A stretch of 64,000 nt of DNA from Cecembia calidifontis (GTDB lineage: Bacteria > Bacteroidota > Bacteroidia > Cytophagales > Cyclobacteriaceae). The notes under the pieces were generated by a model. That model saw only the letters and a list, made by a program, of their open reading frames with translations. It was not told the DNA's origin and ran no database searches. The position numbers and the translations under genes are program-made. The stretch covers positions 3,952,501 to 4,016,500 of the forward strand of contig NZ_SGXG01000001.1 in the NCBI RefSeq assembly GCF_004216715.1, written 5' to 3'. This document shows, piece after piece, positions 17,286-25,378 of this stretch; position 1 is the first letter of the stretch; every line of letters starts with the position of its first letter.

Positions 17286-18530
17286 ATGAAAACAACACAC
17301 ATCATCTTGGTCCAGCTTTTGATCTGGTTTATACCTGCACAAGCTGCCATTATAGAATTGAAACCCGGAGACTCTATCCAAGAAGCTGTCAATCAGGCAA
17401 AAGATGGAGATACCTTGAAACTTTTGCCGGGAATTTACCAAGAACACGAGATCATCATCAGAAAGCCCTTGATCCTTATTGGGGTGGATTTTCCGACCAT
17501 AGATGCGATGGATAAAGGCAATGTGCTCATCATTGCCGCAGAGAATGTACATATTGAAGGACTTAGGATCATCAACACCGGCAAATCCAATCTGGATGAT
17601 TCGGCGGGAATCAAATTTTTCGATTCCATAAACTGTTCTGTCGTCAATAACCTACTTGAACAAACCTTCTTCGGCCTTCACTTTTCCAATTCCTCCAACC
17701 TGACCATCAAAAACAATAAGCTTATATCCAAAGCGGAAAGGGAATTTCAGACAGGAAACGGTATCCATCTTTGGAAGTGCAAGGATTCTTTTATCGAAAA
17801 CAATTTCATTCAGGGACATAGGGATGGCATCTATTTGGAATTTGTTACCAACACAGAAAGCAATCATAACATGGTGCTGGAAAACAAGAGGTATGGTCTG
17901 CATTTTATGTTTTCCCATGATAACAGCTATTACAAAAACACTTTTAAAAGAAATGGCGCTGGTGTCGCTGTGATGTACACCAGGAATGTCCTGATGAAGG
18001 AGAACATTTTCGAAGAAAACTGGGGCGCCAGTGCCTATGGCATCCTGCTCAAAGACATTACAGATTCCGAGGTGGTTGGAAATATTTTCAGAAAAAACAC
18101 CATTGGCATCTATATGGAAGGAAGCAGCAGGACCCTGTTTCAGGAAAACGAATTCAATCAAAATGGCTGGGCTTTGAAATTAATGGCCAGCTGCGATCAG
18201 AATACCTTTGAAGCAAACAACTTCATAGGAAATACCTTCGATATCAGCACCAATGGCTCTGTGGTATTGAATACCCTGACCAAAAATTATTGGGACAAGT
18301 ACGAAGGTTATGACCTTAATAAAGACAGAATAGGCGATATTCCTTACAGGCCCATCAACCTGTTCAGTGTAATTGTAGAAAAAATACCTTCTGCAGTAAT
18401 CCTTTGGAGAAGTTTTCTGGTGACCCTACTGGATAGAATGGAAAAAGTAATTCCCTCTATTACTCCGGAAAACATGATTGACAATTCACCTAAAATGAAT
18501 CCCTATGATTTCCGTACAGCAAATTCATAA
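17286..18530 (+). CDS. nosD: NosD, periplasmic copper-insertion beta-helix protein
   Basis: 414 residues starting at ATG 17286, where a clean signal peptide (MKTTHIILVQLLIWF... to AQA) begins; an earlier in-frame start at 17265 only adds MAKNTTT. From residue 30 on it has the parallel beta-helix (pectate-lyase-like) repeats of the NosD/CASH family, for example LKLLPGIYQEHEIIIRKPL, DGIYLEFVTNTESNHN and TIGIYMEGSSRTLFQEN, ending in the characteristic KNYWDKYEGYDLNKDRIGDIPYRP. NosD acts with the NosFY ABC transporter in CuZ assembly. The last 26 bp overlap nosF. Confidence 0.92.
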   Translation: MKTTHIILVQLLIWFIPAQAAIIELKPGDSIQEAVNQAKDGDTLKLLPGIYQEHEIIIRKPLILIGVDFPTIDAMDKGNVLIIAAENVHIEGLRIINTGKSNLDDSAGIKFFDSINCSVVNNLLEQTFFGLHFSNSSNLTIKNNKLISKAEREFQTGNGIHLWKCKDSFIENNFIQGHRDGIYLEFVTNTESNHNMVLENKRYGLHFMFSHDNSYYKNTFKRNGAGVAVMYTRNVLMKENIFEENWGASAYGILLKDITDSEVVGNIFRKNTIGIYMEGSSRTLFQENEFNQNGWALKLMASCDQNTFEANNFIGNTFDISTNGSVVLNTLTKNYWDKYEGYDLNKDRIGDIPYRPINLFSVIVEKIPSAVILWRSFLVTLLDRMEKVIPSITPENMIDNSPKMNPYDFRTANS

Positions 18531-19248
18531 AAAATTCGGCAAACTGGAGGTTTTGAAAGACTTCAACCTGGAGTTTGAAGCAGGAAACAGCTATGCCCTC
18601 ATGGGGCCTAACGGTTCCGGAAAAACCACCTTGATCAAGATCATATTAGGAATGGTCATACCCAATGCAGGAGACGTCTTGGTACAGGGAGAAGCTATCA
18701 ATGGAAGCTATGCTTACCGATCAAAAATCGGTTATATGCCACAGATAGGCAGGTATCCTGAGAACATCAAAATAGGACAGGTTTTCTCCATGATGCAGGA
18801 CATACGACCTGAAATCAAAGCCTATGATTTGGAATTGGTCAATGATTTTGGATTGAACGAAATGCTGGACAAACCCATGCACACACTTAGTGGAGGGACC
18901 AGACAAAAAGTAAGTGCCGCATTGGCTTTTATGTTCCAACCGGACATCCTCATCCTGGATGAGCCTACGGCAGGCCTAGATCCAATAGCGGTAGAACTGC
19001 TGAAAAACAAAATCAAAAGGGAACGTGAAAAAGGCAAACTGATCATCATCACTTCCCATATCCTGAGCGAATTGGAAGAATTGACCAATCATGCGATTTA
19101 TATCTTTGAAGGAGATGTGTTTTTCAATGATACAGTGGACAGTCTCAAAGAAATCACAGGAGAAAACCGATTCTCCACTGCCATTGCCAGGCTGATGGAA
19201 TGGAGTTTAAAAAAAAACACCAAAAAAACTGAAATGAGCCATGCTTAA
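18505..19248 (+). CDS. nosF: NosF, ABC transporter ATP-binding protein
   Basis: 247 residues. Walker A GPNGSGKTT at about residue 35, signature LSGGTRQKV near 130, Walker B DILILDEPTAGLD near 150 and switch histidine in IITSHIL near 180 are all intact. It powers the NosDFY complex that supplies a sulfur/copper factor for NosZ. It starts inside the end of nosD and overlaps nosY by 8 bp, so the three genes are translationally coupled. Confidence 0.92.
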   Translation: MISVQQIHKKFGKLEVLKDFNLEFEAGNSYALMGPNGSGKTTLIKIILGMVIPNAGDVLVQGEAINGSYAYRSKIGYMPQIGRYPENIKIGQVFSMMQDIRPEIKAYDLELVNDFGLNEMLDKPMHTLSGGTRQKVSAALAFMFQPDILILDEPTAGLDPIAVELLKNKIKREREKGKLIIITSHILSELEELTNHAIYIFEGDVFFNDTVDSLKEITGENRFSTAIARLMEWSLKKNTKKTEMSHA

Positions 19249-20008
19249 GCTATTGAAATATTCCCTTTTGGACATCGTAAAGTCAAGGTTTGCCCTCCTT
19301 TACACCCTGTTCTTAATACTCGTCGCCATATCCATCTATCAGGTTTCTGAGGATATGAGCAAGGTATCCCTGAGTTTGTTGAACATCATGCTGATGATTG
19401 TGCCGTTGATTGCTGCCATTTTCGCTACCACACATTTCTTCAACAACCTGGAATTTACAGAATTGATGCTTGCACAGCCGGTCAAAAGAAGAGATGTTTT
19501 TCTCAGCCAAATTCTGGCGGTGATCATGGTACTGAGTTTGGCCATCATCATAGGCTTTGGGATTCCCATGATACTTTGGGGGGCAGATGTTACTGTTCTG
19601 ACCCTTCTGGGTATAGGGATCGGGCTAAGTATTGTCTTTGCAGGATTGGCATTTATGGCTTCTGTGATGACCAGGGACAAGGCCAAGGCAATTGGCATCA
19701 GTTTGTCGTTTTGGATTTATTTCTCTTTGGTCTATGATGGTTTCGTACTGTATCTGATTTATTCCCTTTCAGATTATCCCTTGGAAAAGACCACTTTGGG
19801 TTTGGTGTTTTTCAATCCGGTGGACTTGGGCAGGATCATCATGCTGATGCAACTGGATATTTCAGCCCTGATGGGTTATACCGGGGCATTTTTCCAGCAG
19901 TTTTTTGGCTCTGCCAAAGGCATCTTGATGTCCTCCGCCATGATGCTGATCTGGATGCTCTGGCCTTTGGGGGTCGCTATGCGCGTGTTCAGGAAAAAAG
20001 ATTTCTAG
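19241..20008 (+). CDS. nosY: NosY, ABC transporter permease
   Basis: 255 residues with about six membrane spans (for example residues 15-35, 45-68, 95-115, 118-140, 150-172 and 225-245), typical of the ABC-2 permease NosY. EFTELMLAQPVKRRDVFLSQ in the first cytoplasmic loop is the usual coupling-helix segment. It is the last gene of the nos cluster and is followed 46 bp later by a strong terminator. Confidence 0.9.
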   Translation: MLKLLKYSLLDIVKSRFALLYTLFLILVAISIYQVSEDMSKVSLSLLNIMLMIVPLIAAIFATTHFFNNLEFTELMLAQPVKRRDVFLSQILAVIMVLSLAIIIGFGIPMILWGADVTVLTLLGIGIGLSIVFAGLAFMASVMTRDKAKAIGISLSFWIYFSLVYDGFVLYLIYSLSDYPLEKTTLGLVFFNPVDLGRIIMLMQLDISALMGYTGAFFQQFFGSAKGILMSSAMMLIWMLWPLGVAMRVFRKKDF

Positions 20009-20053
20009 CATTATCCCTTATTGACTAACAGGATTTACTACCGAGCTTTTAAT

Positions 20054-20081
20054 AATGTCCGGTTTTTTTCGGACATTTTTT
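20054..20081 (+). terminator. Rho-independent terminator closing the nos operon
   Basis: Eight-base perfect stem AATGTCCG/CGGACATT with an 8-base loop, followed by a T-run. It is placed 46 bp after the nosY stop. Confidence 0.85.
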
Positions 20082-20186
20082 GTCAATACCTGACCAAAAA
20101 ACTAAAGTACTAATCTTTTTATATTGCAAATACGGCCTAAAACAAGGAAATTGGTTGTTAGAATTTTTCAATAACAAATCAGGGAA

Positions 20187-21308
20187 ATGAACCATAAATT
20201 TCTTAAACCAAGGCAGGCATTAAATAAGGCATTTTTAAAAGTAAAACCTGTTAGGACCCAAATTGAGGTATTCAAAGATAATTTGATTCGATTGCTGGAT
20301 CAGATCAATGAAAAAGAGTCAGAGGAGTTTCACAAAAACATTGTCTCTGACTTTCTCAAAAGAACTTATTATGAGCCTGATTTCTCCATAAATACCAAGG
20401 GTAGAAATGATATGGTGATCCATAATGGTAAAGATGGAAAGAGTTCCGTAGGGGTTATCATAGAGACCAAAAAACCTACAAACAAGGCAGAAATGCTTTC
20501 TCTTTCCCCTGAAGCTAATACTATCAAAAGTCTTAACGTTAAATCCTTTCAAGAACTGGTTCTATACTTTTTAAGGGAGCGAATCACTCAGAATAACTTA
20601 GAGCTCAAATACCTGGTAGTGACCAATATCTATGAATGGTTTGTGTTTGATGCATCAGTATTTGAAAAAGCCTTTGCCCAAAATAAAACCTTGGTGAAGG
20701 ACTTTAAGGCCTTTGAAGCAGGGAGCTTGTCTGGTACGACTACTGACTTTTTCTACAAGGAAATTGCAGCTCGGGATATTGATAAACTGGAAGGTGAATT
20801 ACCTTTTACTTATTTTGACCTTAGGACATACGACAAACCGCTTCGCAATGCAGATAAAAAGGATGATGTCAAGCTGATAGCGCTTTTCAAATTGCTCTCG
20901 CCACAACATTTATTGAAACTGCCATTTACCAATGATAGCAATAGCTTAGACAGACGGTTTTATAGTGAACTTTTACACATCATTGGATTAAGTGAAACCA
21001 AAGATGGAGGCAAAAAACTAATCGGAAGAAGTAAAGAAGCAGAAAGGAACGCAGGTTCCATTCTCGAAAATGCCATTATTGAACTGGATAGCTTGGATAA
21101 AATCAGTCGCCTTCAAAAGCCCAGTCAATACGGCGATACTCATGAAGAAAGACTATTCAATGTGGCTCTCGAACTCAGTATCACATGGATCAATAGAATT
21201 CTTTTCCTAAAGTTACTAGAAGCACAACTACTGACCTATCACAAAGGAGACAAGTCTTATGCATTCCTTAATTTAGAAAAAATCAATAGCGTCCTAAATA
21301 AAAAATGA
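20187..21308 (+). pseudogene. Type IIG enzyme, N-terminal fragment
   Basis: 373 codons. Contains the nuclease-like region (EPDFSINTKGRNDMVIH, VIIETKKPTNKAE). The final eight residues (NSVLNKK with stop TGA at 21306) come from the inserted IS; the host reading ends at 21283. Confidence 0.8.
21275..21283 (+). repeat. Target-site duplication of the first IS, left copy
   Basis: AGAAAAAAT, repeated at 22617-22625 on the other side of the element. Removing the element and one copy restores the host frame as LNLEKIKNYDDLNS. Confidence 0.8.
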
Positions 21309-22616
21309 GAGGTCTGAATTTTTGCCCAAAATGTGTATTTTGGGTTTGCACCAAAAACAAAGACCTCTCATGTGTAATATTACATTGTTTTCACAGATTA
21401 TTAAAAAGATTGACCGTTCAACTTTCAAAAAACTGGTTCAAGATAAGCAGACAGATAAAGGTTGTAAAGGTTTTGATAGCTGGACACATCTAGTATCAAT
21501 GCTTTTCTGTCATTTTGCAAAAAGCACATCGGTAAGAGATATATCCAATGGTCTTCGTTCAGCTACGGGGAACCTAAACCATCTTGGGATTTCAAAGGCT
21601 CCTTCCAAGTCAAGTATCAGCTATCAGAACAAGCGGAGAGATGCTGATCTTTTTAAAGACCTTTATTATTCTCTTTTGGGAAGTTTAGGACAGCAGGCAT
21701 CACTCAGGCGTGTCAAACTTAAAATCAAGGTGCCAGTATATCTTTTAGATGCAACAGTCATAAGCCTTTGCCTTTCTGTCTTCGACTGGGCCACATTCCG
21801 CACTAAAAAGGGCGCTGTTAAGATGCATACCCTGTTAGATTATGATGGTAAACTTCCTGCTTATGTGAACATTACAGAAGGAAGCGTAGCGGATAATAAA
21901 GGTGCTTACAATATACCTTTGGAAAAAGGTTCTGTTATCGTCGCAGACAGGTACTACAATGACTTTCCGATGCTAAATATTTGGGACAGCAAAGGGGTAT
22001 TCTTTGTCATAAGGCATAAGGACAACCTGGCTTACACCGTGATCAGCGAACGGGAACTGCCAGAAAAAATGGCACAGCATGTTCTAATTGACCAAGAAAT
22101 AGAACTGACCAACCCACAGTCTAAGACTAAGTATCCTAAAAAACTCAGAAGAGTGGCAGTCTGGGACGAGAAAAACCAACAGACCATAGAAATCATCACC
22201 AACAACTTCACCTGGGCAGCACAGACAATCGGAGACCTTTATAAATCAAGGTGGGAAATTGAAGTTTTTTTCAGGGATATTAAGCAGCTACTCCACATTA
22301 AGACATTCATTGGAACTTCAAAAAACGCAGTAATGATACAGATATGGACTGCCTTGATTACAATTTTACTGTTAAAAGCAATGAAAGCATCCGCAAAATA
22401 CGGATGGCATCTGTCAAATCTAGTAGCATTTATCAGATTGAATATTTTCGTCAAAATTGAATTGCAAAATTGGCTGGACAGACCTTTTGAAGATCATGAC
22501 AAACCCCCAAAATATAACCCACAGGGGGTTCTTTTTCCAGATTATAAATAAATCACTTCACAATTACCTCTAAGCTAATATTCTTAGAGAAGAAAAAATT
22601 ATTTAGGACAGCATTG
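21284..22616 (+). mobile_element. IS4-family insertion sequence, 1,333 bp
   Basis: Bounded by imperfect 18-bp inverted repeats: CAATAGCGTCCTAAATAA at the left end and, read inward from the right end, CAATGCTGTCCTAAATAA (three mismatches). A 9-bp direct repeat AGAAAAAAT flanks it. It encodes one transposase and has an intact appearance. Confidence 0.85.
21370..22551 (+). CDS. IS4-family DDE transposase
   Basis: 393 residues from ATG 21370 (MCNITLFSQIIKKIDR); an in-frame TTG/ATG-type start at 21322 lengthens it by 16 residues that do not look like the family. Catalytic positions are visible: first Asp in VYLLDATVI, second Asp in VIVADRYYND, and the IS4 Y-x2-R-x3-E-x6-K signature in YKSRWEIEVFFRDIKQ. 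An N-terminal DUF4372-like part (GFDSWTHLVSMLFCHFAKS) precedes the RNase H fold. It appears complete. It lies in the same direction as the gene it interrupts. Confidence 0.9.
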   Translation: MCNITLFSQIIKKIDRSTFKKLVQDKQTDKGCKGFDSWTHLVSMLFCHFAKSTSVRDISNGLRSATGNLNHLGISKAPSKSSISYQNKRRDADLFKDLYYSLLGSLGQQASLRRVKLKIKVPVYLLDATVISLCLSVFDWATFRTKKGAVKMHTLLDYDGKLPAYVNITEGSVADNKGAYNIPLEKGSVIVADRYYNDFPMLNIWDSKGVFFVIRHKDNLAYTVISERELPEKMAQHVLIDQEIELTNPQSKTKYPKKLRRVAVWDEKNQQTIEIITNNFTWAAQTIGDLYKSRWEIEVFFRDIKQLLHIKTFIGTSKNAVMIQIWTALITILLLKAMKASAKYGWHLSNLVAFIRLNIFVKIELQNWLDRPFEDHDKPPKYNPQGVLFPDYK

Positions 22617-22625
22617 AGAAAAAAT
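22617..22625 (+). repeat. Target-site duplication of the first IS, right copy
   Basis: AGAAAAAAT, identical to 21275-21283. Confidence 0.8.
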
Positions 22626-23331
22626 CAAGAATTATGATGACCTGAACAGTCTGTTCTTTAAAGTTTTGGCAAAAAAGCATAAGGATAGATCGGAAGAGGT
22701 CAAAAAGATTTTTGGGAATGTTCCCTATCTCAACAGCTCACTTTTTGAGCCGACAGATATGGAACATGATACCCTGTTTATTTCCAATCTTCGGGATGAA
22801 AAAGCCATACCCATCATTTCTTCTACGGTCCTAAAGAATGAACAAGGAAAAAGGCGTACTGGAAGCTTATCCACCTTGGAGTATTTGTTTGAATTCCTGA
22901 ATGCCTACGATTTCAGCTCCGAAGGTTCAGAAGATATCCAAGAGGATAACAAAACCTTGATAAATGCCTCTGTTTTGGGCCTTATCTTCGAGAAAATCAA
23001 TGGCTATAAGGATGGATCCATTTTCACACCCGGTTTCATTACCATGTACATGTGTGGAACCACCATTAGGAAGGCGGTGGTTCAAAAATTCAATGAAGCC
23101 AAAGGTTGGAATTGCCAAAGCTTCGAAGAACTGAAAGAGGATATTCAAGAAGAAATCCGGTCCGGAAATAGAAAGGAAGTCAGAAGAATTGCCAATCAAA
23201 TTATCAATAGCCTTAAGATAGTGGACCCAGCGGTAGGTTCAGGGCATTTTTTGGTTTCTGCATTAAATGAGTTAATCGCAATCAAGAGCGAATTAACCCA
23301 GATTGCAGCTATCCGCCTGTAAGTAGCTGTA
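22626..23331 (+). pseudogene. Type IIG enzyme, middle fragment
   Basis: Begins KNYDDLNSLFFKVL right after the first IS and carries the SAM-binding motif I, VDPAVGSGHFLVSALNEL. The host reading ends at 23296; the residues after KSEL (TQIAAIRL) are read from the second IS. Confidence 0.8.
23293..23296 (+). repeat. TTAA target duplication of the second IS, left copy
   Basis: TTAA here and at 25375-25378. Keeping one copy restores the host frame as KSELKILVDA. A 5-bp duplication is excluded because the fifth bases differ. Confidence 0.65.
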
Positions 23332-25195
23332 ATCTGGGTATTTCTGTTTTTTTGAGTTCAAGTTTGTGTACTACGGATTTTCTTTTTGTAAACGGTTGGT
23401 ATTTGGTCTGAAGGATGTCGTAGATTTCTTTTAGGTTTTTGTTTGGAACTGTACACTTGCGTGTGGTAATGACTTTATCATAGGTGTTTTTCCCTGAAGT
23501 AGTGATGGCCTTTTGTGTGTTTCCTATTCTCACTATTTCACCCCAGCAGCTTTTTATTCCCTTCTGCTTGAGCTGGTACCTCACTGTATTGACTATCCAA
23601 TATGCAAGGATTCCCAGATGTAGATGTGCCATGGTGGCATCATCGTTTTTATGGTAAATCGGTCTAAGATCCAGATCGGTTTTTAGTGTACGGAAGGCAT
23701 TCTCTATTTCCCTGATAGTGTTATAGATATTCCAGATGATGTACTCCTCCTGCACGTTCAGGTTTGTCCGTAAAAAATAGATGCCCAGATTATCAGCTTT
23801 TGCCTGCTCCCGTTCCGGGTTTTTCTTCCATGACATTGCTGTCGCCTGTTCTGTTTTAGGGTCACTTTCAACAGTGATCTCATAATAATACTGGACTGAT
23901 GGATACTTTTCTTTGGCCCTCCCGATGCGCTGGTGGACTTTATCGGTTTTTTTCACTCCTCCCTTGCTGTTGAGGGCATGCTGTATTTTTTGCAGTTCCT
24001 GTTCAAACCTTTGTTCGAACTGTAGCTTCATGCCTTCCTCTTTCTTCTCTTTGGAAGGGCTTTTGACTTCCAAATAATAGTCTGTGTTTTTTTCTGTGGA
24101 CACGGCTCTGAGTCTGATGTTCTGCTTTGATTTTGTTTCCAGCAGAGTTGTAAGCCTGTCGGGCACATAGCTATAATCCTTGAGTTTTGTCCTGCTTACA
24201 CAGAGGTAGCTGTATCCTTTGCTCTGGATAAGATGCAGGTTTTCTTCGGTGGCTATGCCTGCATCGAGTACCACTACCGCAGGTCCTGTACAGGTGTGGA
24301 CGGAAAGCTTTTCAATCATTGCAGCAAGTGTGTTGCAGTCTGCTATGTTTCCTTCCAGGATAGAGGAGTACTTGATAAACCCTTCCACATTCACTACCAG
24401 TGCCAGCACAACAAGTTTTGCGTCTTTTCTTTTTTCCTTGCTCCTCCCGTATTGTGCCAGCTTACTGTTCGGTTTTTCTCCCTCAAAGTAGGTGTTGGTC
24501 AGATCATAAAGGATGATCTTATCCTGTAGATCAAAGAGTTCATTGGTACGTTTGGAAAGGTGCTTTTCGAGTGAATCTTTGACTTTGTATAGCTCAAGCG
24601 CACTTTTGTACAGCTTGTCCTTGGTTATTTTATCCATATCATAGCCCGTAAGCTCACAGACTGCCGAGTTTTCCTTTATCCAACGGACAGTTTTGAGTTC
24701 GGAAGCGGGGTATACCGCACGGGATACAACCTGTGTGGCTGCAAGACTTGCATCTTCGGCGCTGAATCCCGCCGAAAGTAATAAAGGTGTAAGCTGCAGC
24801 TTCTCCCATGTCTGGAAAGCAATATTCTCTGCTCCTATTTCTCTGGCATTACTGTGCTGGATGGTATCCATATCCACCATCCGTGACAGTTGCTGTTCCG
24901 ATTTGATATCCAGCTTCTTGGAAGACACGATCCGACTCCAGAAGTCTTCAACATAGCGTCTGACGATTGGATCTTCCTCCAGGTCAAAAAGAGAAGCCTT
25001 GTGCTCATACTTCTCAGTAAGGTGTTTCTGTATTTTGTTGAGCTGCTCGGGCGCAGCATCCTCCATGAAACCTATATTCAGGATAGTGCGATGACACACC
25101 CTGTTGTCAGCATTACGGTAACTTTCCACCAGCCGGTAGTATCCGCTGAGTCTTCCCGAATCGGGATGTTTACGTAAAGAGAACTTGAAATACAT
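23309..25195 (-). CDS. IS1634-family transposase
   Basis: 628 residues, the usual large size of IS1634-type transposases (IS4 superfamily). Catalytic features: DLTNTYFEGEKPNSKLAQYGRSKEKR with the first Asp, AVVVLDAGIATEENL with the second, and the C-terminal IREIENAFRTLKTDLDLRPIYH carrying Glu. The N-terminus YFKFSLRKHPDSGRLSGYYRL matches the family's dimerisation region. The start at 25195 is the first ATG. No frameshift or stop is seen, so the copy could be active. Confidence 0.9.
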   Translation of the reverse strand: MYFKFSLRKHPDSGRLSGYYRLVESYRNADNRVCHRTILNIGFMEDAAPEQLNKIQKHLTEKYEHKASLFDLEEDPIVRRYVEDFWSRIVSSKKLDIKSEQQLSRMVDMDTIQHSNAREIGAENIAFQTWEKLQLTPLLLSAGFSAEDASLAATQVVSRAVYPASELKTVRWIKENSAVCELTGYDMDKITKDKLYKSALELYKVKDSLEKHLSKRTNELFDLQDKIILYDLTNTYFEGEKPNSKLAQYGRSKEKRKDAKLVVLALVVNVEGFIKYSSILEGNIADCNTLAAMIEKLSVHTCTGPAVVVLDAGIATEENLHLIQSKGYSYLCVSRTKLKDYSYVPDRLTTLLETKSKQNIRLRAVSTEKNTDYYLEVKSPSKEKKEEGMKLQFEQRFEQELQKIQHALNSKGGVKKTDKVHQRIGRAKEKYPSVQYYYEITVESDPKTEQATAMSWKKNPEREQAKADNLGIYFLRTNLNVQEEYIIWNIYNTIREIENAFRTLKTDLDLRPIYHKNDDATMAHLHLGILAYWIVNTVRYQLKQKGIKSCWGEIVRIGNTQKAITTSGKNTYDKVITTRKCTVPNKNLKEIYDILQTKYQPFTKRKSVVHKLELKKTEIPRLQLLTGG

Positions 25196-25318
25196 GGTGT
25201 AAAGTACTGGTATTGAACCCCAAGATGCAATACCCCTTGTGTACTACAAACCAAAAAATGGCATTATACAGCCCGTAGAAAAAAAATCACGTAGGGGGGT
25301 ACGGGTAATCGGAGCTAA

Positions 25319-25350
25319 AAAAAAGAAAATTTCCCGAAATTTTCTTTTTT
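25319..25350. terminator. AT-rich 14-bp stem hairpin at the IS upstream end
   Basis: AAAAAAGAAAATTT and AAATTTTCTTTTTT around the loop CCCG, with a T-run on one strand and an A-run on the other. It would stop transcription entering the element from either side, a common safeguard of insertion sequences (inference). Confidence 0.5.
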
Positions 25351-25374
25351 AACCCCTAAAAGCTGCAATCTGGG

Positions 25375-25378
25375 TTAA
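25375..25378 (+). repeat. TTAA target duplication of the second IS, right copy
   Basis: Matches 23293-23296. Confidence 0.65.

Larger units (their letters stand above)
23297..25374 (-). mobile_element. IS1634-like insertion sequence, 2,078 bp
   Basis: Perfect terminal inverted repeats CCCAGATTGCAGCT and AGCTGCAATCTGGG, flanked by TTAA on both sides. It encodes one long transposase on the minus strand, opposite to the interrupted gene. A strong hairpin lies near its upstream end (25319-25350). Confidence 0.85.

Noticed and set aside
22077..22500. Small minus-strand frames within the IS4 transposase
   Set aside because: They lie opposite catalytic transposase sequence and show no coding features.
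24219..25177. Plus-strand frames inside the IS1634-like element
   Set aside because: They are shadows of the 628-residue transposase on the minus strand.
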